Shown piece by piece: positions 23,581 to 35,302 of a stretch of DNA of 64,000 nt. Both the position numbers and the translations under genes were made by a program. The number at the start of each line of letters is the position of its first letter. Positions within the stretch are counted from its first letter, which is position 1. The notes under the pieces are model-generated. The model was given only the letters and a program-made list of their open reading frames with translations. It was not told the origin of the DNA and made no database searches. The DNA lies in contig OX381717.1 of the NCBI GenBank assembly GCA_947462335.1, positions 47,907,523-47,971,522 of the forward strand, in the 5' to 3' direction. This DNA comes from Harmothoe impar. Lineage: Eukaryota > Annelida > Polychaeta > Phyllodocida > Polynoidae.

Positions 23581-25047
23581 TATGAAGAGTTTGGATGCAA
23601 AACGACATAAATCCATTTTGGGAGTTTTGAGATAACAGCACATTTCTAATTTTGAAGAAATGGTAAATAGAGAATATTTTTTTCAATTACTAATGATTAA
23701 TGGGCAATAAATAAAATATATAGAAATCGGTTTTTGAAATCCTTGATCATTATTGAATGAGAAAATGGCTAATTAAATGTGATTTTTCAGTTTTTTTGCA
23801 AAACGACATAAATCCAAAAGCAGTTTTTCTGTATTTACCCCTAAATTGGTAACAGACATTTCTTTTTTCTTTTTTTTTCTTTTCTGGGTTGAGTAGGGCA
23901 TCAATGAATCACCAACATGTAATTATTAAAGATCCTTGCATCATATATCTTTGATTTAAATATATGCCCAATTGTGGACAGTCGAGGGAAAAGGGTCCTC
24001 CAAAGGTTAAACTCAATAATAAAATTGAGGTCATCAGCTTTCCAGTGATATATTTCATTAGCAGGTACCACTTCTAGTTTTTGAGAACTGGCTCCTTGAA
24101 TATGTGTGGGCACTGTCCAATCTCAAATGCCAATAAGCTCTATCTTACTTTGTTTTAGAGATATCTCCATCTAATTAGCATAATCATGAAAATTCCCAAA
24201 TATCCAAACTTTTTCAAACATTTGGTCACAGCTTTTGATCTTAAAATGGGATTTACATTCCGTTTTCAGCATAGAAATCTTTGTGGGGCCTGTAATCATT
24301 AATTTATTGAAAAACTCAATTTAGAAAGAAAATTATGTTTCCATGGCAACCAAGAAGTGCAAAAACATCAATTTAGGCCCAAAAACGTTCTTTTTACATT
24401 CCAAATATGGAAGGTTTTCACTAAAGTTGGAATTTTCTAAAGTAGCTTATTGTATTCTCCATCAAAAAGTAGTATAGAACAATTTTTATGATATTTTGAA
24501 CATTGTTGGCTATATGGAGCCCCCTGGTGGCCAAAGTTGGTACTAAAAATCCCCCGCAGAGGTCCCTTTTCCCTTGTTGATCCACAATTATGTTTTTTTG
24601 CAAAACGACATAAATCCAAAAACAGTTTTTTTGCAAAACGACATAAATCCACATGATCATAAAATGTCACTTTTGTGTCCATTTTTCATATTTCTTTGAA
24701 GTAAGAGTGCTTATCTCGTTTTGAGATAATACCTTTAGCAGTAGAGAGCAACATCTTATGTAATAATGTTTATTTTAAACATTACACATGCAGGATTTAG
24801 GAGTCATACACACAAAAACAATATCTAGTGAGATGGATTTATGTCGTTTTGCAAAAAAACACTTTTGGATTTATGTCGTTTTGCAAAAAAACTGCATTTT
24901 AGGCAGGCTCTATCTACTATTTGAGGACATTTTTGAATAAATTTTTTCCACAATTTTTTTTATCTTGCCCTAGCCTATGGCTCTGGGCAGTTTTTTCCCG
25001 TTTTTGTATTTTGGCGCTTATGTCGTTTTGCATCCAAACTCTTCATA
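23581..25047. mobile_element. TIR element with repeated GCAAAACGACATAAATCC
   Basis: 30 bp terminal inverted repeats (TATGAAGAGTTTGGATGCAA then AACGACATAA) at both ends. The 18-mer GCAAAACGACATAAATCC or a close variant occurs four times forward (23598, 23801, 24599, 24630) and three times inverted (about 24836, 24870, 25017). No transposase seen. It contains another element (23970-24589). Confidence 0.88.
23970..24589. mobile_element. Nested TIR element, same family as the insert in the LINE
   Basis: Ends AATTGTGGACAG..GAGGGAAAAGGG and its inverse. The interior aligns in reverse with 44063-44678 (CACCAGGGGGCTCCA, CATTCCxxATTTGGAATGC, ATAGAGATATC, CTAGAAATGATAT). Confidence 0.8.
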
Positions 25048-25647
25048 TTTGACTTAATAGACTACATGTCTAATTATACAGTGTCACTTAATTCGATTAC
25101 ACTTTGACAAGTGGACTAAAGTCTAACAAGATCACTATCAAAGTAAACGTTGATAATTATCATTTTGAAAAATTACATAATTCCTCAATACTTTGATATG
25201 ACCATTCAGGCATTTATTCAACAATCAGAACATTCTACAAAGTATGTCATCTGATTCAGTAAACACGTCTTTAAGGGCCGCATAGTGCTTTAATACAGAA
25301 TGCCCTTCGTCATCATGGTGCATGAATGTAGTGACTAACTTGCCAGTACTGCATTCAATCAGAATGCCAACCCGAAGGTGTTAACACACTCTTGAACTTG
25401 AAGGGTCAGGATGGTGTGAAAATGCAGTGCTGGTGAGTTACATTCACGTCATGTCTGCTGTAACCAAGGCAAATCTCAGGTATTTCAGGTTACCTAGCAA
25501 AAGAGGGCTGACCCTAGAAATTGTTATCCAATTTTGTTTAGAGCTTATCAGATTTTTTTTTTCTCTATTGCCCCATAGCTCAAATAGTTATTCTAAAACA
25601 TTGTATGTTTTTCATCTATAAGCAACCGCGTTAACTTCAATATTGAT

Positions 25648-26721
25648 TCATGGCTTTCTGCCAACAAGTCGGGTGAGAGTATTATTTATGGGTATCCCAG
25701 TACTTATGGTTTCTATCCCTACCTGTGAGCCGGCTATTTCAGCTGGGGCAATATGGTTGGCAGAGCCAGTATCCTCTAACAGTGGCACGTAACAGCAAAA
25801 TCGACGATGACATGCTAAGATGGTCTCACTGAATGCTTTCTTGAAACCCTTGTCACGCCAGGCATAGATGAAGGGATTGATCCAGAAGTTGATGTCGTAG
25901 ATAAGAATAGATGCGTTGTATAGGAAGTGGTGCCACTGCGGGGATGTAGGCGACAGGGTGACGGCAATTACCATGAATGGCAAGTACAGCGTAAAAAAGA
26001 TACCAACGACAAGTGCCATCATTTTTGTTACCAACATGTCTTTCTTACGATTCAGCTGCTGCGGTGTTACCTGTGCTGTGTTCACTTGGTTTTGGCTCTT
26101 GTATGCTATCCATCCTATATGTCCATAGTTAGTTAGTATCAGTATTGTTGCAGTTAAGAAGCAAGAAATCCCAACATAGCTGAAGAAGGCGGGGTAGTAG
26201 TTGGCCACATTGCAGTCGCTTCCCTCTGGGACATCAGCTGAGGATATTATTGTCACAGCCACATTGTACAGAGCAATAACCATCCAAGTCAGAATCAAAA
26301 CAATGATCACGCTCAGTCTGCTCCACTTCTTACAGCGATTCAGTTGGAAAAGTAGGGAGTTCCTTCTTTCAAAAGCCAGTATACTGAATGTGGCAAATTG
26401 ACCGAGGATAGTTGTTGCCTCAATGCAGATCTCTGTCAGGCAGGCTGGACGATAGTAGTCCCACGTTGTGGAGAAGTTCCTGACTGGCATGACTATTGAT
26501 GTCAGTGCCCCATGGAGGAAATCACTGAGCGCAAGACTTGCTACAAGCAAGCTGGCTGTTGACCTCAGGTAGCTTTTGGTAATCACACAAAATAGTGTGA
26601 AGAGATTGATTACCATGGATGCTATGCCCATGATGATTCTCATAATTATGTATGACAGCCAGAAAAAAGACATTTTGGAGCTGTATCTGAGAAGCAGAGC
26701 TTTACAAAGAATGTGCTTCAA
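25648..26721 (-). CDS. Class A GPCR unrelated to the surrounding cluster, 357 aa, intronless
   Basis: Complete ORF; Met at 26721, with Met17 (MSFFW) an alternative start. Landmarks: N39 (TM1), D67 (LALSD), C94 and C170, E118-R119-R120, W146 (TM4), P248 (FTLYLP), N282-P283-F-I-Y286, helix 8 DKGFKKAF, C309-C310 for lipidation. It keeps the canonical NPxxY and W4.50 that the neighbouring receptors lack, so it belongs to another rhodopsin subgroup (amine, melatonin or orphan-like). Ligand not assignable. The cluster may have formed around it. Confidence 0.9.
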   Translation of the reverse strand: MKHILCKALLLRYSSKMSFFWLSYIIMRIIMGIASMVINLFTLFCVITKSYLRSTASLLVASLALSDFLHGALTSIVMPVRNFSTTWDYYRPACLTEICIEATTILGQFATFSILAFERRNSLLFQLNRCKKWSRLSVIIVLILTWMVIALYNVAVTIISSADVPEGSDCNVANYYPAFFSYVGISCFLTATILILTNYGHIGWIAYKSQNQVNTAQVTPQQLNRKKDMLVTKMMALVVGIFFTLYLPFMVIAVTLSPTSPQWHHFLYNASILIYDINFWINPFIYAWRDKGFKKAFSETILACHRRFCCYVPLLEDTGSANHIAPAEIAGSQVGIETISTGIPINNTLTRLVGRKP

Positions 26722-28656
26722 TATAGTAATAAGTCCACTATTATGTCTATAAAACCTTTTGTCAGTAAATGTTCATACCTTAAATCTCGTTTGTAACTTC
26801 AGAAAGGTTCTTTTTGTCCTCTAATGGCTGGCTTCTCACTGTAGATATGTCCTACACAGATGGAGACTAAGCAACTTGTGCGCAGTGTTCAATCCCAGCA
26901 ATAATAAATTATTATTAGAGGTGTATAGTTATAGGTTGATGCTATAAGCTGACACTGCTATAATTACCTTTAGGAAGTGGTCATTATTCAGTAACAAGGC
27001 TCCACATTATTCCTGATCAACCACTTTGGTGAATAGTAACGTGCAGGTCATTCGCTGAAAATAAGGTGAGATTTCTTGCCCTCCGGCATTTCACCAACCC
27101 CGCTGCCTGTTCACTAATAATGACTACTCCTACTTCTCTAATCACCACTCGCCTGAGTCGTCATTAATTATTGGTCTAATAATTTAGAACCAAATCTTAT
27201 GAAATTTTACACTATTTTGAACAATGAGATATTGATTTGAGAAATTATATAACATACCATTAATTAGATATGAAAGGGTAAACCTGTGAAGTCATTAATT
27301 AACACAGATAGATTCCCTAACCAATTAGACTGTCTCGTACACCTTAGTCTAATTATTACGTGTCAAAGGAAGAAATGACACCTCTGTTTTGATGATGGCT
27401 TCTTTTGATAATTGTGGTATTAATTCACAAGATATTGACAAAATTAGTTAATCATGACTTGTGTTTTTCAAAAGTTGAACAACTGGCTAATCTGCCTTAT
27501 TTGACGCTGGAGGCTGTTACCAAATGACTTGTGTGGTGCATTGATTAGCATCATACAACATCTAGATATCATATAGGGGATCTCAACCGTGGGGTTATGC
27601 AAGCACTTTATAAAAAGTAAACAGTAAAAAGTCTGAAATTCTCCTGCTTTCCCACCAGAGATACGTGCTTCAAGTCTGTATATTCCATACAGCTGTGTCA
27701 CATTCTCAGAGGAGGCATACTTGTAAGTTTACTCAAAATTGAGAATATCAGGAATTTGCAGAGGATCATCGACATCATGGCTGCCATACTCCTTTGTTAT
27801 GGAGTGTTTCCAGTGTCACGTTTGAGTAAATGGCAGTAACAGAGAATTGGATATCTGGGTTGCAAAACATTTCCTGACGATTCCTTTCTCCTGCCTTACT
27901 CATTGGCTCTAAGATGAATTCTGAAACAGAGATTTTCTGTCATTGCATTGGATTTTTGTTACGTGCAGAACGTTGGGCAAATAGGTTTGTTGTTGGCATT
28001 GCCCTGGGGTCCTTTTAGGAGAGAAACACATGTATGGATATTCTAGAAATAGCCAGGTTTGAAAGGCATATTATCTTTGGGATTGCTTTTTTTGTGAGAA
28101 ATCTACTGACAGGTCAGGCGGAGGCTTACATTAAGGGTCCTCTGCCACAGGTCATTTAATCTATCTGAGGGCCTTTTATCATAAGGAGTCTTATTTGTGT
28201 TAAAGCTCTTTGTGTTAAAGTGCTGTAGGCCTTATGGTGCCTTCTTGTGGTGACTCCATAGGCCCCCATGTGTTCATATGGGGGTTGAGATAAGATAGAC
28301 ATAATCTTTGGGCTGCCAAGGAACATATGAAAATCCTCTATGATATGTTGTACATTATATCATAATGTGTGCATGTTGGTTTACACTATTTATTTTGAGC
28401 AAGATATGCGATGTGATTTATAACTCAAGACTGTTTCAATGACAATGTAAATATATAAACCAACAACAAAAAACCAACAACTGCTATTCACTATATTGAG
28501 GGAGACCCTTTTTTATTGCAAAGAATCAGGACATTTTCTCTCTTTCAAATACCCTATGTCTGTGTAAATGATATGCAATAAACATTTGAAAAGACCTTTC
28601 TTCTGAATGTAGATATTTCATTCTGATCCTTTCTTCTGAATGTGTCGACAGTCAAT
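26722..28656. other. Intergenic stretch without supported genes
   Basis: AT-rich sequence with only short ORFs. It contains a TTAGTCTAATTATTACGTGTCA block (27345-27365) that recurs near 23560 and 34150 and may mark receptor duplication boundaries. Confidence 0.5.
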
Positions 28657-29235
28657 GGCTCAGTCTCATGAGTTTGTGACAGTTCAAACATCTTTGACCG
28701 GTGGCGTCTTTGACCGGTGGCGTCTTTGACCGGTGGCGTCTTTGACCGGTGGCATCTTTGACCGGTGGCGTCTTTGACCGGGTATGTGATTAAAATGAAG
28801 AAAAAAGTAGTATATAGTAAAGAAATTTAAGCTTCAACTTCTTCATGTAATAAACAGTCTATGGTTGTTTTACCCAATTAAAAAAAATAATTTTAATGCA
28901 CATATTAAGGGTTCCTTTTGGGCTTTTTTTCTTCAGCCGGTCAAAGACGTCACTGGTCAAAGACGCCGCCGGTCAAAGACGTTTCAACTGTTACAAACTC
29001 ATGAGACTGAACCAGTAACATAAATATATGAAATATATCAATTTTAAATAATGCCTCGAAATGATGTGTTATAACATATTATACAATAAATTTACCCATT
29101 TCTTTACTATACACTACTTTTTTCTTCATTTTAATCACATACCCGGTCAAAGACGCCACCGGTCAAAGATGCCACCGGTCAAAGACGCCACCGGTCAAAG
29201 ACGTTTGAACTGTTACAAACTCATGAGACTGAGCC
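28657..29235. mobile_element. TIR element with subterminal TCTTTGACCGGTGGCG arrays
   Basis: Left end GGCTCAGTCTCATGAGTTTG; right end CTCATGAGACTGAGCC. Next to each end is a tandem array of a 16 bp unit TCTTTGACCGGTGGCG, about six copies on the left and four inverted on the right. The arms extend inward about 150 bp (TGATTAAAATGAAG... and inverse). An extra internal copy of the right end lies at 28935-29013. Relatives at 60069-60291 and 62803-63122. Confidence 0.85.
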
Positions 29236-29239
29236 CAAT

Positions 29240-32150
29240 CATCATTAGCAGTATAAGGATAAGGCAACCACGGCAGCCACGTCAGCATTGTAAGTGTAAT
29301 AATAAGATGAAGTTTACATCATCATATAACTCTGACAATGACGAGTGTCATTTGAGACTAGAAAAACAAAGTTAATGTTGTGATGTGTTTTTTTTATCTG
29401 AGAGAACCATATTTACATATAGTTTCTCGGCAAGTGTTCCCTTTTAAACAAATACTCACGTTGTTTTAATGTTAATTTTATGTAAAAAAAAAAACCACAC
29501 ATATTTCCGGAATATTTTGGAACCCCAAGGTTATAATTAAAGCAAACATCATTCAATAAACATAGGGCCTATGACTCTTTGCACATCTATTATTTTCTCA
29601 AAGAGGCAGATGTAGTATATTTATGTTTTTCCAAAGGAATAAATCTTTTTGCCATAAGGGTGACATCAAAGCAAAAGCAAATCTTTTTCTCCCATTACCC
29701 TATGACTCTTAAGTGTATGGACTGCCTTTACAGCTATCTTTTGGTATATACGGGCACTCTAATGTTCACCACGTACAGGTAGTGATGATAGGATACCACC
29801 AGCATATCTATATTGACTCTGTTTGGAACACATACTTTCAGGTCGTTCTCTTTGTTTTGTCATGTATACATAGATGTTACCATCATGCCCGCAGTTAGTG
29901 TTATAACAATAATGATAAAGGCAGTATTAACCCCTTCACCACTGGATATCCTGTAACTCAATGCAATTTTGTGCAATATATTAGCTTACCGGGTGGAAGG
30001 GGTTAATTCTTCCCAATGGTAAAAATACCAATGTCATGGTTACGTTGCTATTCCCAATAGCAAATAGGGCACCAGCTTTGATCATGGCATTTGTTATTTG
30101 TCAACCAATTTGTCAACCAGTTTGTACTCAAAATCAATCCGAATTGATTTCAATTAAAGGCAGTTTCCTATATTCCTCCCTGCGCTAAAATCTAAAGCCT
30201 TCATATGGTGCTGAAAGATGTAGGTGTCATTAGAATGTCACTTACTACGTCGAATATGGTAATTCAATATGTGTAAGACCCTTATGTCAATGGCCAATGC
30301 AACTACCTTTTGAGAAGTTATTTATATAGGACTGTCAGATTCTTAAATTATTCTAGCCTATACATTGAGGTGTACATAGTAGAATGTTTTTCCACCAAAC
30401 ACAGCATGAATCTCTACATTTCAGCAAATTTAAGATGCTTTAAATGAACACTACAAGCGGCTACAAGTTCAGTCATGCCATGTAAATGTCAGAGAAAGTC
30501 ATAATGGCATTTAAGTGGCTTCAAGTAGAATCCCCTGTAATTAGATATACCGGTATATCTGTTTGGCTTTAATTCAAGCATTATCCAGTGATAATGTCTT
30601 GATTCTCTCAGTCTGGCTGTATAATGTGTGTTTGGAATATACAGTAAAATGTTGTTAAAGTAAGTTAGAGTTGTGGCAGGTTGGTGTATGAAACAATGTT
30701 GTAAGAAAGCCCTTGGTAAATAAAATGATGAAGTCAAAATTCAATATTCATGTGATATAAAATTGACATTCAGTCTAACATTCTGAACTTTGAATCAATG
30801 CATTTAAGCCAAACAAATATGACAGTTTTGTTGAATATGAACAAAAGATTTCGCTCAATTCTAAGATATTGGTCTCAGTCAGAGCATAATGAAGAGAAAC
30901 TTGGCATTCATATGGTCATAGCCTAAAACTGAGCAATCTTTCAGATTAGTTTCATTAAACAATCAAATCACTAGTGTCAGCATCTCCCAAAATGATTCCG
31001 CAGTGGGTCATGAGATGGCTATACAAAGTAAATCAAAATAACGAAGTTATGCAGACAGAGTTTATTTACTAGACAAAAGTAGTTGTACACAACATGATGA
31101 ATACAATTTCAAATATTGGCACGAAACAAAAAGTTCACAATTGGAGATTCATACTGATACAAAACAAACCAATGTACTACTGCAATATATCATCAAAATA
31201 TGGCAAACACTCATCAATCCAACACAGTAAAGCCAAAAAGAACTACTTTATAACATTCAGACTCTCCCTGGTGAATCTGATATGTGGGTAGAATTATGTA
31301 GGGCTGCAGTGCATTCTAGCCCCTGTTCTCTTCAATCGTATCGAATGTGAGGCAGTTCGTTTGAATCTGGTCCTGAATCACTGCCAGTGGTCTGACAAGT
31401 TCGATGACTGCTGCGATCCTATAAAAACTGGAAAATCGTTTCTGTTTGTTTTCTTACCAGCATTTCTCCTTGATTGATTGTCTGATTGATGGGCTGAACG
31501 TCCGGTATAATATAACATATCATAATATGACATTAAGATTAATAGGCCCACAATCAGAAACCTGAAGGGGGCCAAACATTAGTTTTGTATACAAATCCCT
31601 TATAACCATACACATGTGCTAATGTAGGCCTACATTAATAAATTAGAAATCCATGTTAAAGTAAGAACTGTGTGTAGCGTACTCTGTTTAAGAGAAGATA
31701 CTGTCAAATATAAACTGGCATACATTCCAGTGACCTATCCTTATTCATCTTAGTGATAAGCTGATTTTCTTCTTGCAATTAGGGTGAGGCAGGGGAATTG
31801 ATTTTCCTGACAGAATCTTAATGCTTATAAAATTGTATGTCTTCACACATGTACAAATAACGATACAACAACCATAAACATTATATCAATGAATGTTATA
31901 TTCTGACACATAGTGCACCACTATCTATTTAGAATGGGAACTTGATGTAAGAATACTTTTTGTCTCCCAGGGTAAGGGCTCTGAACTTTGCATGCCTGTT
32001 GCAGTTGTTTCCTTCTTTCCTTCTGATAAACCTATTGGTGCCTTTGGTGCAAGGCACTACTTGAGTAATAATAAATTTCACAAAGGGCTTCAATTGAAAT
32101 TGAGAGCTTCTCTCCAGCCTATCACTTGGCTGCTTGTATAATTCTCCAAT
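29240..32150. other. Intergenic stretch with one small MITE
   Basis: No supported coding region. 30905-31030 is the inverted copy of the receptor-flank block seen at 12940 and 19095. Otherwise AT-rich sequence. Confidence 0.5.
29927..30006. mobile_element. 80 bp MITE with TTAA ends
   Basis: TTAACCCCTTCACCA ... GGTGGAAGGGGTTAA. TTAA flanks and C-rich tips resemble piggyBac-type elements. A diverged internal copy lies at 59220-59285. Confidence 0.7.
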
Positions 32151-32154
32151 CATA

Positions 32155-33165
32155 TCAAACAGTCCCCTCAGCAGCTGGACATTGGTCGGTCACCGATCTT
32201 GTTACCTTTTTGCAGTGGCATGAGAAGAGACGAACTAATGCCTGTCTAAATACTGACCCAGTCACGCAATACAATATAAAGTTTATACTGTGATTCATGT
32301 TATCCAACTTTTGTGTTATAATCACTGACAAACTGTCTGCAGTGAAAAAATTTGTTTCACGTAGCGGGAAAACAACGATGGAAGGTAAAGTAGTCACTAA
32401 AAATACAACACAAACAGCAAACATCATGACAGTCATGCTGGTGGTATGTGTTCCATTCATGTGTTGTGATGCTAGATATTTCATTCTGATCCTATTCTGA
32501 GAATATATTTTTTTTATCATTAGAATATTCAAGATTAAAATGATACAGAAGGGCATGATACAGTATGAAAAGCTAAATATGATTTCATAAACTATTAAAA
32601 GCACGGAACCAGACTTAAAATAGTTACAATAGTTCATTGTGTCTTCTTTGTTCCTAATGAAAAAAGCTGGCAAATTAATAAGGCATGCTGTTACAATCAA
32701 AATGGAAATTACACAGAGAGTTTTTCTCTGTGTGCAGTATAAGTGTAACTTCAGTGGCCGGTATATAGCAATGGTACGTTCAACTGCTATTACAACAATT
32801 AACCATGAAGATACTATACTAGCACTGTTTGTCATAAAACAAATTACTTGACACACCAAGAATGATGAGGAGTAAGGTAGTAGGTTGTATATACCATGCT
32901 CTGTCAGAGTAACAAACCACAACGCAAAATTATCTGTAATGGCAAGTACTAATAGCAGGATCATGAAGACTGAGGTCTTTGCAAGGGATCCATATATTAT
33001 TACAACTATTATCAGGCTGTTCAGTATTGTTCCAACTCCGCAGGTGATTACAGCCATAGATAATGAAGGAATTGAAAATCCTGGTTCTGGATGAATTGTA
33101 GTCTCCAGATAGTTGCTGTTGAAAGCATTAGTGGAAATGTTTTTAAACATTGATTGATTTTCCAT
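32155..33165 (-). CDS. Receptor D: intronless rhodopsin-type GPCR, 336 aa
   Basis: Complete ORF with Met at 33165. Landmarks: N49, D78 (AITD), C105, E129-R130-T131, IYRPLKLH in ICL2, CIMPFC (TM5), VTTLP (TM6), NHSINFILYCVTG (TM7), FRQALVRLFSCHCKK. Most of the gene resembles C. The segment from TM3 to ECL2, however, is almost identical to receptor E, which indicates gene conversion. Head-to-head with E, 2.1 kb apart. Confidence 0.92.
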   Translation of the reverse strand: MENQSMFKNISTNAFNSNYLETTIHPEPGFSIPSLSMAVITCGVGTILNSLIIVVIIYGSLAKTSVFMILLLVLAITDNFALWFVTLTEHGIYNLLPYSSSFLVCQVICFMTNSASIVSSWLIVVIAVERTIAIYRPLKLHLYCTQRKTLCVISILIVTACLINLPAFFIRNKEDTMNYCNYFKSGSVLLIVYEIIFSFSYCIMPFCIILILNILMIKKIYSQNRIRMKYLASQHMNGTHTTSMTVMMFAVCVVFLVTTLPSIVVFPLRETNFFTADSLSVIITQKLDNMNHSINFILYCVTGSVFRQALVRLFSCHCKKVTRSVTDQCPAAEGTV

Positions 33166-33584
33166 GGTTATTTTAATGAGGATTGATGATGCTCTGCTAC
33201 CTCACTTTCATGCAGAAGGCACAGGCTTAGTGTCCACAATAGTTGATGTGTCAGTGACTTTAGGAGGCAGGTCGAAGCAATCAAATATGGACACCATCTT
33301 TGGTCAACAATAATGCATTAGTGCTTTGAATAGCAGGATATAATGCCAGTTGGAATCCATACTCCATAACATGTTTGACATCATGGCTTACAAAATGATA
33401 CAGCATGACATCTCTTTAGATACAAGTGTATGCCTTGCTGGAATGGTGTTCTTCCTATCAACTGATTGGTTAGCTCACTGCTGCAGTGGGTGTCTATCAG
33501 GTCAGTTGACATATTCCATGTTTATCTTGTGGCCAGTTATGTTCTACAAACACTTCACCCCCTCAGAATTCTCTCTCCGGTAGT

Positions 33585-33710
33585 GTCATCACAAGAATCA
33601 TGTGAATAGAGTACTTCATATTTGCCACATATGATATGAAAATAATAAGTGTATCAAGTACATATGTTACTTCAACACTACATAATATTACAGTTAAGGC
33701 AGTAAGTGGC
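33585..33710 (-). pseudogene. Short GPCR relic upstream of receptor D
   Basis: GTCATCACAAGAATCATGTG, AAGTACATATGTTACTTC and CTACATAATATTACAGTTAA align with the TM1-TM2 region of receptor B on the minus strand (near 18359-18470). No open frame. Counterpart of 22335-22475. Confidence 0.6.
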
Positions 33711-34189
33711 CTAACAATTAAGATAGATCAGGATTCTTCATAACCCAAATAGTTTTGGGTTCTGAAGATGACATAGCTAATAAATTATCAAGGACTTTTG
33801 CAGTTGTGGTCAAGGCACAATTTTTGTTTTCAACAAATTGTCGAGGATAGGTTGTTTTCCCATGTACAATTATGTGGCCAGTTGTATGACAGTCCAGGCT
33901 GCATTGGCGATACATTGTGGCCACTACACCGAGGTGAGAACAAAGTTCTTGAATTACATGAAACCTACTTAACTTACAACTTCCCTTATATTAAGTTATA
34001 AGCCTAACTAGCATGTAAAACGCCCCCCCCCCCTTTACTTAGGAATTTCATATTCAAGCCTATCTAATTATGGTGAATGTAGTATTGTGTCATTAGTTAA
34101 CACAGGATATGGCCATGGTACATTTCCTTACCACTTAGGCTTACAAACCTGAGTCTAATTAGTAAGTGTCAAGAAAAGACTTTTTTGTG

Positions 34190-34368
34190 GTGCTTTTGTG
34201 TGGACAAAGTGTGCCTAGTGGACATTTCATGATGGTTTTGTGTGGACAAAGTGTTCTGTGTGGACACTTCGTAATCGTGGATTGTGGACTAAGTGTTCAG
34301 TGTGGATACATTGTGATTGTTTTGTGTGGACAAAGCAAGGTTTGTGGACATTTTAATGTTTGCCATTA
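34190..34368. repeat. Minisatellite, period about 51 bp
   Basis: Three to four units built on TTTTGTGTGGACAAAGTGT and TGTGGACAxTTC. The apparent 17-residue periodic peptide (LCGQSV...CGHF) is a by-product of the 51 bp period, not evidence of a gene. Confidence 0.8.
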
Positions 34369-35302
34369 AAAATTTGCAAAAGAAAAATAGGGATGTTTTT
34401 CTCAAAACCTAATTCCCATGATGCCTAGCGATGAGAAACCAGTGGCCTTAAAAATACATGTGACCCACTTTTACAAAATGAGATCAGAAGCCGCACATAT
34501 GAATTAATGTGATATTGCCATATTTAGCTACAGCACATCAACAGCTTTGATTTGGCATCGTTCATGATTTAATCTAGAAATTAATTAAATAAGATTATTA
34601 ACATTAATCAGTACTAAGTTATGAAATCTTTAATTAACTATATGATAAAAGGAAGGTTATTCTGTATGGTTGGGGGTGGATGGATAAAAATGGTTTTGAT
34701 TGTGATTGTGATCTATAACTAGAAATTCAAGCCACAAGTTAGGTGACAAGTTCATGACGTCTAATAGAAGCTTGGTTATTAACTGTCCACAATCAATGCA
34801 TTGAAATGAATTTTTAAGTGTATTGATAGCAGTGAATATTGACTGCCTAATATGCTCTGGTATATCTAATGATATTAACAAAGCAATTATTACTTTCATG
34901 ATAGAGGATTCTTTAACCGCCTGTGTTTGTCGAAACAACCTTTCTGTCCACAAGTAAAACATTAATCTGTTAATGAGGACGCACAATGCAGTGGTGAGTC
35001 CAGCAGTTAATGGGAGTCTGATGGGCTAGGCACTTTCACATCAGCCACAGCACGTCTTGTATACCTAAAAGGCTATCATACCATATTGATTTGTAAACAA
35101 TGATGTCTAATGATTTATGAAAAATGGACTCAGTATGACAGTACATCTCCCTAATGGAAGCACTAATGGATAGTTGTTGACCAATGGTTGAGCAGTTGAC
35201 AACTTACTGTCTCACACAGTTACTGGAACATTTACACAGTGGACACTATGCACCTGCTTCTATGTGAAACAGACATTGAGTAGCATCTATCATCACTAAT
35301 CC

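Noticed and set aside
24421..24682. Repeated DLCRFAKK peptide ORFs
   Set aside because: They are translations of the GCAAAACGACATAAATCC transposon repeat on the minus strand.
28657..29235. CRISPR-like array of TCTTTGACCGG units
   Set aside because: The units are directly tandem without spacers and lie in inverted arms of a eukaryotic element.
34166..34369. Periodic Cys-rich ORF (LCGQSVxxGHF repeats) as a secreted peptide gene
   Set aside because: The period equals the DNA minisatellite unit (51 bp). No signal peptide, and no splice sites or homology support it.
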